The position numbers and the translations under genes are program-made. Under the pieces are notes generated by a model. That model saw only the letters and a list, made by a program, of their open reading frames with translations, was not told the origin of the DNA and did not search any database. A stretch of 36,351 bases of DNA. Source: a virus. Shown here in pieces: positions 21,638-31,100 of the stretch (positions within the stretch are counted from its first letter, which is position 1; each line of letters begins with the position of its first letter). The DNA is taken from the IMG/VR virus record IMGVR_UViG_3300006117_000030, positions 1-36,351 of that record. One strand, 5' to 3'.

Positions 21638-24583
21638 ATGATACAGAGTAATCAAAAAACCTCGCTACTGGTACCATATCAGCTACCAAAATTTATAGCT
21701 GAAGATCCAAATTATTCTGTTTTTGTACTCTTCTTGCAGGCTTATTATGAGTGGATGGAGCAAGAGAATAATGTCCTAGACTATACGAAAAGTCTATTGA
21801 CATACATGGACGTGGACACAACCACGCAAGAGTTTCTAAATTACTTTATCAATGACTTCATGTCATATTTTCCGCCAGATATTCTTGCGGATCAAACCAA
21901 AGTATTGAAAATTGCAAAACAGTTGTATCAATCAAAAGGTACACCTGCATCATATAAGTTTTTGTTCCGTGTTCTGTTTGATTCCGATTTTGACTATTTC
22001 GTTACTGGTGATACAGTACTGAAGGCTTCTGCCGGTACTTGGTATGTACCTAAAAGTGTTAGGTTGGAAACAATCGATCCAAACTTCTTGTACATCAACA
22101 ATCTACGTTTGTTTGGCCAAACATCCAAATCAATTGCAACGGTAGAAAATTCAATTAGGTCTGGTACAAAAACAGAAGTTTTCATTTCTAACATTGAACG
22201 CCTTTTCCAATCTGGTGAGACTGTTACTGTTGTAGATTCCGCAAATCAACCAATATATTTCCTAAATGGTCAACAAGTACCTGCAGGAACATTGAATGCT
22301 GAGACACTAAGTGCAAAGATTGTTGGCCAGATTAGTCAAATCAATATCAATCCAATATATCGTGGCACATTGTATCAACCTGGCGATCCAGTAATTGTAT
22401 ACAATGGATTAAATTCAAATACACCAAATCCAATTGGTGCTACTGCTGTTGTGGGAACTACAACAACTGGTTCAATTCAAAACATTAATGTGTTGAATGG
22501 TGGTTACGGTTATACTTTTTCACCCAACACAAAAATTAATATTGCAAATGCACCAGGCGCCAATGCAATTATTGGTAACTTGAATCCTGCTGCAAACGGA
22601 GTATCTAACGTCACATACTTTGCAATTGATTCTATTGCAAACAAACATAGTATCACAATTGGCGCTACTGCATACAATTTTGCAAATCTTACTTCTGCCA
22701 ATGCAAACACTTCATTAGCAAATGCATTGACATTCTTGTCATTCACGACCTATCCAATTTCTTCAGTAACTCTATTGAATGGTGGCGGTGGAATTTCTAC
22801 TCCACCTTTAGTAACAGCAATTGCTGGACAACCATCAGACAGCTTAGACACTTCTAATAATGGTCCTGCCCTTTTAACGTCCGCAGGTATACTTGCACCA
22901 ATTCAAATTATATCAGGTGGTGTTGGTTATCAAAACAATGACACCATTTTAATTAAAGGTGGCGGTGGTTATGGTGCCCATGCAAATGTGTTGAGTGTCA
23001 ATGCAACAGGTGCAATTCAGACTGTTGGTTATGTTTATCCAAATCCAGATAGTCCTCATCATTATCCATTGGGTGGATTAGGTTATAGTGCATCTGTAAC
23101 ACCAAATGTAACAGTAGTTTCAGCAAACAATCAGGCGTCAAATGCTGTTCTTTACATTCCTGGCATTCTAGGATCAGGCGCCACATTCACTACTGTTACA
23201 AGTAGAGTCGGTTCTATATCTACAATCAACATCATTAATCCTGGTGAAGATTATGTTTCTGCACCTAATGTTTCTTTGTCTGTACAAGACATCGTGGTGT
23301 CAAATGTATCGATTGCTAACTTACCTAAGACTGGTGACATAGCATTCCAAGGTTCTAATGTTTCTACTGCATTGTATAAGGCTACAGTCAACAACATTAC
23401 ACTATTAGTTCCTAATGCAGACCCAACACAATCATTATACAATCTAAGGGTATTCAATTACACTAGCAGTCCAGGTCCAGGTAAAACAATCAATATTCTT
23501 GGCAAGAACATTCATTTGGCTTCACAGAACGTAGCATACAATTCATATTACAACTCTCATGGCGTAAGAACATATGGTGACGGACTTGCACAAGCTACAA
23601 CTAAATTCTTGAATGGTTTGGTTGTTGGTGCAGGCCAATACTTGAATACAAGTGGTCAGGCCAGTTCTTATGATGTGTTACAAAGTTCAAAATACAACAA
23701 TTTCACATATGAAATCACAGTCGAAAAAGAGATTGCAAAATATCGTGACGTATTGTTGAACTTATTGCATCCTGCCGGTATGCAAGTACTTGGACGTTTT
23801 GCTATTAAATCTAATGCAAACTTCAATACAACAGCAACTGAAGCCTTGTATCACGCTTATCCATTGCCACACTACACCGGAACAAATGCTTCTGGTGCAA
23901 CAATGAGTGCTAATTTTACGTCATTGAGTTCAAATACTGTTACATTTACAAATTTGGCTGGTGCAGATATCTCCACATTCATCTTTAGTAACCAAGTTGG
24001 ATACGCAAACAGTATCATACAGATTGAAACACCACATGGTCCAAATGTCAGGTCAGAAGTATGGAGTATTAATTTAGCTAAAGATGATTTGTTGTCTGAA
24101 TCTGGTTCAGAGGATTTGAAAACGGAATCTGGTGGTGAAGATTTGTTGACAGAAACTACATCATTGAATTTGAAAGAAAGTTACTGGTTGACATTCCCAA
24201 ATGTTGCAACAGTTACAGCAAATTCAGGTTCAAACACAATAAATATAGTGACACTAACTGGTTCGTATGACATTGTTAATGATGGTGTTTATAGTAATGC
24301 AAATTGTTTCTTAGCTGACATTGTATTTTCTGGTGATTTGGTACAAGTCAACAACACAGTTTATACTGTATCCAGTGTGAATTATTCAAATGGAATAATA
24401 ACAGTTGCGAACAACTTCACATCAAATGCAAGTGGTTTCTTGTCAGTCAATAGAACATTGACGGCAACCGATGGCCAAGTAGTGATTTATGGACCAATAG
24501 GTTTGGCCTATACTCCAGAATTGACAACAGAAAATGACCAGATATTGTCCACAGAGACAGGAACAATACTCATATTAAACTAG
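21638..24583 (+). CDS. gp7: Baseplate wedge protein, gp7-like
   Basis: A 981-residue protein (T4 gp7: 1032). The N-terminus (LVPYQLPKFIAEDPNYSVFV, LFLQAYYEWMEQENNVLDYT, then FLNYFINDFMSYFPPDILAD and SKGTPASYKFLFRVLF) is a helical domain common to large wedge proteins of aquatic myoviruses. A middle region (nt 22470-23290) has several GxGY beta modules (VLNGGYGYTF, IISGGVGYQNNDTILIKGGG, INPGEDYVSAPNV). Residues 690-735 return to a helical segment (YEITVEKEIAKYRDVLLNLL) ending in LHPAGMQVLGRF. Near the C-terminus LLSESGSEDLKTESGGEDLL is a short repeat, echoed by LTTENDQILSTETG. It lies after gp6, so gp7 is inferred mainly by position and size. Confidence 0.65.
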   Translation: MIQSNQKTSLLVPYQLPKFIAEDPNYSVFVLFLQAYYEWMEQENNVLDYTKSLLTYMDVDTTTQEFLNYFINDFMSYFPPDILADQTKVLKIAKQLYQSKGTPASYKFLFRVLFDSDFDYFVTGDTVLKASAGTWYVPKSVRLETIDPNFLYINNLRLFGQTSKSIATVENSIRSGTKTEVFISNIERLFQSGETVTVVDSANQPIYFLNGQQVPAGTLNAETLSAKIVGQISQININPIYRGTLYQPGDPVIVYNGLNSNTPNPIGATAVVGTTTTGSIQNINVLNGGYGYTFSPNTKINIANAPGANAIIGNLNPAANGVSNVTYFAIDSIANKHSITIGATAYNFANLTSANANTSLANALTFLSFTTYPISSVTLLNGGGGISTPPLVTAIAGQPSDSLDTSNNGPALLTSAGILAPIQIISGGVGYQNNDTILIKGGGGYGAHANVLSVNATGAIQTVGYVYPNPDSPHHYPLGGLGYSASVTPNVTVVSANNQASNAVLYIPGILGSGATFTTVTSRVGSISTINIINPGEDYVSAPNVSLSVQDIVVSNVSIANLPKTGDIAFQGSNVSTALYKATVNNITLLVPNADPTQSLYNLRVFNYTSSPGPGKTINILGKNIHLASQNVAYNSYYNSHGVRTYGDGLAQATTKFLNGLVVGAGQYLNTSGQASSYDVLQSSKYNNFTYEITVEKEIAKYRDVLLNLLHPAGMQVLGRFAIKSNANFNTTATEALYHAYPLPHYTGTNASGATMSANFTSLSSNTVTFTNLAGADISTFIFSNQVGYANSIIQIETPHGPNVRSEVWSINLAKDDLLSESGSEDLKTESGGEDLLTETTSLNLKESYWLTFPNVATVTANSGSNTINIVTLTGSYDIVNDGVYSNANCFLADIVFSGDLVQVNNTVYTVSSVNYSNGIITVANNFTSNASGFLSVNRTLTATDGQVVIYGPIGLAYTPELTTENDQILSTETGTILILN

Positions 24584-24591
24584 GATAAAAG

Positions 24592-26712
24592 ATGTCAACG
24601 ATAAAGATTTCACAATTACCTTTAATAACGCAGTTAAATGCGAACACAGCAAATACATTATTTGTTGCTGTTGATGTTCCTTCTGATACGACAGGTAAAT
24701 TTACTGCAACCACATTAGCTGCAGGATTGTATTCAAACAATGCACTTGTAGTTGGTGTAAATCCAATTGTGTTCACCAATACGATTGCTCAATTTTCTGG
24801 TGTTGATCCTTCTTTTACACAGGTAAATTTACAAAACTTCAGTAATACTGGTGCAGGTGATATGATTATCACTGCTGACACAGGCACAAATGCAAATGCA
24901 TATATCGACTTAGGATTAAACAATTCACAATGGAATGCTGCAGCATACGGTCAAACATCACAATTCGCATATGATGGTTATTTGGTAGTTCAAGGACCTG
25001 GACCAGTCAATCAAGGTAATTTAGTAATTGGTACTGCTGTTGCTGGTGCGAATCTTGTATTTGCAGTTGGTGGTCAATACGCAAACAATATATCAGCAAC
25101 AATAACTGCAAATGGATTGGTGTTGAATACTCAATCATATATTGTATTCGCTGACGGAACATCACAAACTACTGCGGTATCTAATACATTTGTTAATGCA
25201 AATGACTATTCAACATTGGTTGCGGCAAAAAATTATGCCAATTCAGTTGTTTCTGTACAGACTGGAACATTATCAAACACAGTCAATGTTGTATTCAATC
25301 AAGCTAATGCGGCTTTTGCAGAGGCCAATGCGGCTTTTGCGGCAGGTAACACACTTAGTGGTACAGTAACAATCGTATCTGGAGTAGCCAACGTAGCAGC
25401 ATATAACGCTAGTTCTGGTTGGCTTGTTGCAAATTCTGCTTCATCCAATACAGTTGTCACTCAAGGTGTCGATGCAACACAGAACACAAGTATCACGGCT
25501 GCATTTATACAAGCAAACTCAGCATACAATCAGGCCAATACAGCTAATGCAAATGCAGCTGCAGCAAGTTCTTATGCTAACAGCGCTTTCTTACAGGCCA
25601 ATAGTACAACAAGTAATTCTGCAACTGTTGGTTCTTATGCTAACTCTGCATTTATTGCGGCTAATTCTGCCGGTGCATATGCAAATTCAGCCTTCACAGT
25701 AGCAAATAATGCTATTGCTAATTCAGCTGCAGCCTCTGCATATGCAAATTCAGCATACACACAAGCGAATACTGCAACCACTAATGCTGCGGCAGGTAGT
25801 GCATATGCAAATTCAGCATTTACAGTAGCAAATAATGCCACAAGTAATGCGGCCGCAGCTTCAGCATATGCTAACTCTTCTTTTATAGTGGCTAACAATG
25901 CAACAAGTAACGCTGCAGCTGCAAGTGCATACGCTAACTCGGCATATGCACAAGCCAACACAGCTACAAACAATGCGGCCGCAGGAAGTTCTTATGCTAA
26001 CTCTGCATTTACAGCAGCCAACAGTGCTTCTAGTAATGCAAATTCGGCAGGTTCATATGCTAACTCAGCATTTAGTTATGCAAATACACAAATTGCAATA
26101 ATATTTGGTATCGACACAACACAAAATACAACTATATCAAATAACATCATTCAAACAAGTTTGGCTTATAATCAGGCAAATCTTGCAAACTCTATTGCAA
26201 ATACAGCAGTACAGAATACTGCAAACATTTTACTGCCAGGTAATGTAACGTTCAATGGTGCAAATACATTCTTTAATGGTAATATTGTCACTTATGGTAC
26301 GATGACCACCACCGGTAATGTAGTGACTACTGGTAACTTAACTGCAAATACTGTTGTTGCTAATGTTTTCCAATACAATGCAAATGTTAATAATTCAACA
26401 GTAACTCAATCAACTAGTAAATCTACTGCTGTCACAGCAAATGGTAGAACAGGCCAAATCACAACATCAAATGCAGCATTAAATAAAGGCGTTGCAGTTC
26501 AATTTACTGTTAATAATAGTTACATAGTTTCCGCAAAAGATGTTGTTATTGTAAATATTGCATCTGGAGCTTCTGTTGGTTATGACATATCTGTAAACTC
26601 AGTAACACCAGGAAGTTTTGTGGTTAATTTGCATAACTCTGATAGTACTCCTTCAGGTTCAAATGCCTCAGATACACTAGTAATCAACTTTGCAATCATC
26701 CGAGTAGCATAA
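24592..26712 (+). CDS. Coiled-coil tail fibre or whisker-like structural protein
   Basis: A 706-residue protein. The N-terminus (MSTIKISQLPLITQLNANTA, then a TGKFTATTLAAGLY stretch) resembles virion-attachment domains of aquatic phage fibres. Residues 85-200 form a globular part with DMIITADTGTNANAYIDLGL and NNSQWN, then IVFADGTSQTTA. Residues 240-505 are Ala/Asn-rich heptads with a 21-residue unit (SAYANSAFTVANNATSNAAA) suited to a long trimeric coiled coil. The C-terminal 150 residues are beta-rich, probably a trimer foldon. It stands between gp7 and gp8, so it probably attaches to the wedge, perhaps in the place of T4 gp9 or gp12. No S74 or lectin domain is seen. Confidence 0.72.
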   Translation: MSTIKISQLPLITQLNANTANTLFVAVDVPSDTTGKFTATTLAAGLYSNNALVVGVNPIVFTNTIAQFSGVDPSFTQVNLQNFSNTGAGDMIITADTGTNANAYIDLGLNNSQWNAAAYGQTSQFAYDGYLVVQGPGPVNQGNLVIGTAVAGANLVFAVGGQYANNISATITANGLVLNTQSYIVFADGTSQTTAVSNTFVNANDYSTLVAAKNYANSVVSVQTGTLSNTVNVVFNQANAAFAEANAAFAAGNTLSGTVTIVSGVANVAAYNASSGWLVANSASSNTVVTQGVDATQNTSITAAFIQANSAYNQANTANANAAAASSYANSAFLQANSTTSNSATVGSYANSAFIAANSAGAYANSAFTVANNAIANSAAASAYANSAYTQANTATTNAAAGSAYANSAFTVANNATSNAAAASAYANSSFIVANNATSNAAAASAYANSAYAQANTATNNAAAGSSYANSAFTAANSASSNANSAGSYANSAFSYANTQIAIIFGIDTTQNTTISNNIIQTSLAYNQANLANSIANTAVQNTANILLPGNVTFNGANTFFNGNIVTYGTMTTTGNVVTTGNLTANTVVANVFQYNANVNNSTVTQSTSKSTAVTANGRTGQITTSNAALNKGVAVQFTVNNSYIVSAKDVVIVNIASGASVGYDISVNSVTPGSFVVNLHNSDSTPSGSNASDTLVINFAIIRVA
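25570..26073 (+). repeat. 63-base coding repeat (three heptads) in the coiled-coil fibre
   Basis: Nine copies of the unit beginning (S/A)YANSAF start at 25570, 25633, 25675, 25738, 25801, 25864, 25927, 25990 and 26053. The intervals are 63, 42, 63, 63, 63, 63, 63 and 63 bases, so every unit is three heptads except one with two. Synonymous codons differ between copies (gcatatgcaaattca against tcttatgctaactct), so they are not recent duplicates. Confidence 0.9.
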
Positions 26713-26718
26713 TAAATA
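26711..26718 (+). promoter_or_regulatory. Late promoter-like AATAAATA before gp8
   Basis: AATAAATA lies five bases before the gp8 ATG and overlaps the stop codon of the preceding gene. There is no Shine-Dalgarno sequence. The whole context matches the gp25 start region at 19160-19180 with two mismatches in 21 bases. Confidence 0.35.
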
Positions 26719-26722
26719 AATC

Positions 26723-28102
26723 ATGGCAAATCAAAACATTCTTACTTATGGTGCAGCAATCACCAACATAGAACAAACGTACTATGCTCCGGTTGCTGTT
26801 ATTCCACCAGCATATAATATTCCTTTAGGAACATCGTATGTCTTTCTTTCTAAAGTAGACCCATGGCCAGTTGATGCTACGCCGCCTCTTCCAACACAAG
26901 ACCAACAATACATCAAATCTGTATTTAAAAATATGTTTGTGGCCAAAAAGGTCACATCAAACGATTTGAGTCCTGTAATACGAAGAATCGATTGGACAGC
27001 CAATACTGTTTACGACTACTATCAAGACAATGTGAATATGTTTGCAAAAGACGTAGATGGTTATCCCATTTACGAATTCTATGTAAAAAACACTTACGAC
27101 CAAGTATTCAAATGTCTATGGAATAACAATGGTGCACCATCAACTGTGATGCCATTCTTCCAACCTGGTACTTACGGAAACAACCCAGCAACAACAAACA
27201 TCTTCCAAGGTGCAGACAATTACAAATGGGTGTACATGTATACTGTGAGTTCTGGCCTAAAGATCCAGTTTATGGATTCTTCATGGATTCCAGTACCAGT
27301 AGGTGCAAATACACCAAATCCACTTTTGACTAATGCTGGATCTGGAGACATTGAGGTTATTAACGTAACAAATGGCGGCTCTGGATATGATCCTGCAAAT
27401 GCCATCATTACTGTTACTGTAACAGGTGATGGTTCAGGTGCATCTGGAACAGCCGAGGTAACAGATGGTGTAATCACCGATATCGTGGTGACAAGTTCAG
27501 GTTCCAACTATTCCTACGCAAACGTGATGATAACCTCGTCATTAGGATCCAATGCAACGGCAATTGCTTCTGCTTCTCCAGTTGGTGGTCACTCATATGA
27601 TCCAATTTCAGAATTAGGTTGTACGAACTTGATGGTGTCAGTTGAGTTCAATGGTTCTGAAGGTGGTTATATTCCAACAGATGTCATTTACCATCAACTA
27701 GGTATTCTTGTTGATCCAACGACCACACAACTCTCACCATATCCTGCCAACGGAACAATTTATTCAACATCCACAAAATTGGTTGTCGCTCCAGGTTTTG
27801 GTTCTTATTTGAGTGATGAGACAGTATTTCAAGGTACTAGTTTAGAAGCAGCCACATTCACCGCAACAGTATTGAGTTTTGATGTTGGAAACAACGTTGT
27901 AAGCGTCATAAATACAAACGGTACTCCCACATTAAACGGCCCATTGTTTGCGGCATCATCTGGAACAACAAGAACTCTGTTAAATTACAGTCCACCAAAC
28001 TTCACCTTGTTCTCAGGTTATATGTCTTTTATCGAAAATAGAAGCGCAATTCAACGAAGCACAGACGGAATAGAACAATTTAAGATTGTATTAGGTTACT
28101 AA
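26723..28102 (+). CDS. gp8: Baseplate wedge subunit gp8
   Basis: A 459-residue protein (T4 gp8: 334). The first 220 residues follow the gp8 family: YVFLSKVDPWPVDATPPLPT, IKSVFKNMFVAKKVTSNDLS, then VIRRIDWTANTVYDYYQDNV and YPIYEFYVKNTYDQVFKCLW, NNNGAPS, and NYKWVYMYTVSSGLKIQFMD. gp8 is an outer wedge protein contacting gp6, gp7 and gp10. Residues about 209-275 hold an inserted GxGY module (VINVTNGGSGYDPANAIITV, VTSSGSNYSYANV), which explains the extra length. The end (FIENRSAIQRSTDGIEQFKI, VLGY) is typical of the family. Confidence 0.88.
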   Translation: MANQNILTYGAAITNIEQTYYAPVAVIPPAYNIPLGTSYVFLSKVDPWPVDATPPLPTQDQQYIKSVFKNMFVAKKVTSNDLSPVIRRIDWTANTVYDYYQDNVNMFAKDVDGYPIYEFYVKNTYDQVFKCLWNNNGAPSTVMPFFQPGTYGNNPATTNIFQGADNYKWVYMYTVSSGLKIQFMDSSWIPVPVGANTPNPLLTNAGSGDIEVINVTNGGSGYDPANAIITVTVTGDGSGASGTAEVTDGVITDIVVTSSGSNYSYANVMITSSLGSNATAIASASPVGGHSYDPISELGCTNLMVSVEFNGSEGGYIPTDVIYHQLGILVDPTTTQLSPYPANGTIYSTSTKLVVAPGFGSYLSDETVFQGTSLEAATFTATVLSFDVGNNVVSVINTNGTPTLNGPLFAASSGTTRTLLNYSPPNFTLFSGYMSFIENRSAIQRSTDGIEQFKIVLGY

Positions 28103-28111
28103 AGGAAAAAA

Positions 28112-31100
28112 ATGGCACTCAATTTTGATGTATCACCATATTATGATGATTTTGATCCTACGAAGAATTACTATCGTATTCTTTACAAGCCAGGATATGC
28201 CGTTCAAGCGAGAGAATTAACACAATCTCAAACAATACTACAAGACCAAATCTCCAAGTTTGGATTGGGTGTTTTTCAAGATGGTTCTAAAGTTTCTGGT
28301 GGTAATATTACTGTTGACACCAACATTGTTACATGTAAATTAACATCTGGATCAAATTCTGTTCTTTCCAGTTTTATTGGAATGTATGCGGTAGGTCAAA
28401 CTTCTGGTTTCGTTTCACAAGTTACTGGTGTTGACACATTAAACAATTATATTAAAACTAAAGCATTAAATACCTCTAACGGAAAGGCCTTTGCATCTGG
28501 AGAAACCATAAATTTATACACATCAAAAATTGATGCCTTAAATTCTATCGTACTAGCAGTATCTCCACAGTTCTCAACGACAGCTTTAACAACTAACACA
28601 CTAACAAGAACATCATCTGGAACATATTTGAGCAATAACCTTGCCATCTCCAGTGCAGGTATTAGTGTCGGTGATACCATCAGTATTTCTTCTATCCAAT
28701 TTACTGCTACTGTAGCTGCAATTGTTGATGCATCAAATGTGACATTGAGTGTGTACTTACCACAAGATGTCAGCAATATTTCAACAACAGTAACAAACAA
28801 CATCTCTGTAAATGCATTAGAAGTTAACGTAGACAATGGTGTCTGGTTTACTAATGGTGTGTTTGTTGAAAATTATGCATCTTCAATCGTACCTGATCCA
28901 CTTAACGCTTATCCATCATGTGTTGTTGGTTTTGAAGTTGATGAGATTATTGTAGATTCTTACTCTGACCCATCATTGTTGGATCCAGCAGTTGGTGCAT
29001 CAAACTATCAAGCACCTGGTGCAGACAGATATTCGATACAATTGAATTTGGTGTTCAAACCATATATTAGCGACCAAGTTGTTGCTAATTTGACTACGGC
29101 CAAATTTATTGAATTGGCCAGAATCAATGCTGGTAATGTAGAGAATCTTAGTAACGTTCCTATTTTCTCCGATGTTTCTACTGCAATTGCTACTGCGGTT
29201 TCAGACATATCTGGAGACTTTATTGTCAATCCATACAGTCTATTGATTGGAAGTACATCTAACACTACATCCAATACAGTCATTTCTTCTATCTCCGCAG
29301 GTAAAGCATACATTAGTGGTTATCCTGTTGAACATATTGCACAGACACCATACACATTGCAGAAGGCTAGAAATACAAATGTATTATTGAGCCAAGACAT
29401 TGAAACATATTATGGTGACTACACAAAAGTACAGAACTTGAATGGTTCTATTGCTAATTTCCAAACAGGCACAGTAGTCGAATTGCATAATGTTGCATTT
29501 GGTGCAGCCAATACAAATACAAAAATTGGTACTGCTCGTGTTCGTAACTTCTCTTACGACTCAGGCAATCTAAGCACAACAGAATACAAGACATTCTTGT
29601 TTGATATCAAATTAGCAAACAACACATTTGCTAGTGTGAATTCAATGATTATTCCTGGTGCAGCAAACAGTTATACATCTGTTTCATTCTCAGCCAATAC
29701 AGTTTCACCTGTAACTTTGATTGATAACACATATAATTCATTGGTGTTCCCAATGCCACAGAAGAACATCTCAAATGTTTCATCTGTCAATTATGTTACT
29801 ACAAGGTTGTTTACAGTACCAACATTTTCTGCTGGTGTTGCAACAATTACAACAAACGGAACATTTGAAACATTCGTTGGTGGTTCTGGTGCAATATCAT
29901 CCGCAGCAAGGCAAATCAATTACTTTATCGTAACAACATCCGCATCTGGAAGCTATGCAAATGGTCAGTTCATTCCTATGGACCAGTCCAACGTGTCAAT
30001 TACCATCACAAATTCTCCAGGTACACCGCAAGCTGTGGTGAATATCGGTGGTGGATTTAATGGCTCTGGTCAAATCTATGCAACCATTTCCGTTGTCAAT
30101 GATACTCCAAAAACAAAAACTTTGAATCAAAAATATGTTGTTCAAGTTTCTGCAAACACATATGGTCAACCAATCGACTTAGGTATATCTGACATATACC
30201 AATTTGATGGCATCTATGAGATGTCAAACACATACACTTACGTTGGTGCATATTCAAACACAACAAACTATTCTGCTAATAGTGCTGTTCTAGATCCAAA
30301 TGGTAATGTCTATGTAGCTCTCACAAGCACGACTGGACATTATCCAAATACATTTGTCTCTATTTGGTCTCCATTAACCAACAATGTTGCATACTATACA
30401 ACAGATAATGGCCAAAGAGATACTTACTATGACCACGGTAAAATTACAAACATATCTGGTGCACCAAGAGGTAATGTTGTTGTAGTATTTGATTACTTCA
30501 CACATTCTGGTGGTACAGGATTCTTTGATGTAAATTCTTATCCTGTGGCCTACGCAAACATTCCATCATTTACATCACCACAATATGGTACAACATATCC
30601 ATTGACAGATGTAATTGACTTCAGACCACGTAGAGCAGACGGTGGAACAGGATTGAATTCATTCCAATTGCCTGCACCATTTAACAATGTGTTCTTGAAC
30701 TATGGTTACTATCTAAGTCGTATCGACAAGATTGTTTTGTATCCAAATGGACAGTTCCAAACAATCACTGGTGTTCCAGCATACACAAATCCTGTTGCAC
30801 CATCTGATGTGCCAGGTGCTTTGACTATATTTACAATTTACTATCCTGCATACACATACACAAAACAGTCTATTCAGGTGACACCAACAAATCTCCGTAG
30901 ATATACGATGAGAGATATTGGTGTGCTAGACAAGCGTATTTCTACTATCGAGGCATACACATCATTGTCCGTTTTGGAAAATCGTGTGACTGGTTCTGAT
31001 GTTACAGATTCTACTGGTTCAAATCTATTGTTTAAGAATGGTTATCTGGTAGATGGTTTCACAGGCCAAAGTGTTGCTGACGTTCAGAATGCTGATTATA

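Noticed and set aside
25635-25973. Minus-strand Ala-rich 112-residue ORF in the repeat region
   Set aside because: It is a by-product of the 63-base repeat on the plus strand.
25500-26100. CRISPR-like array
   Set aside because: The regular 63-base spacing is a coding heptad repeat; there are no unique spacers or palindromic repeats.
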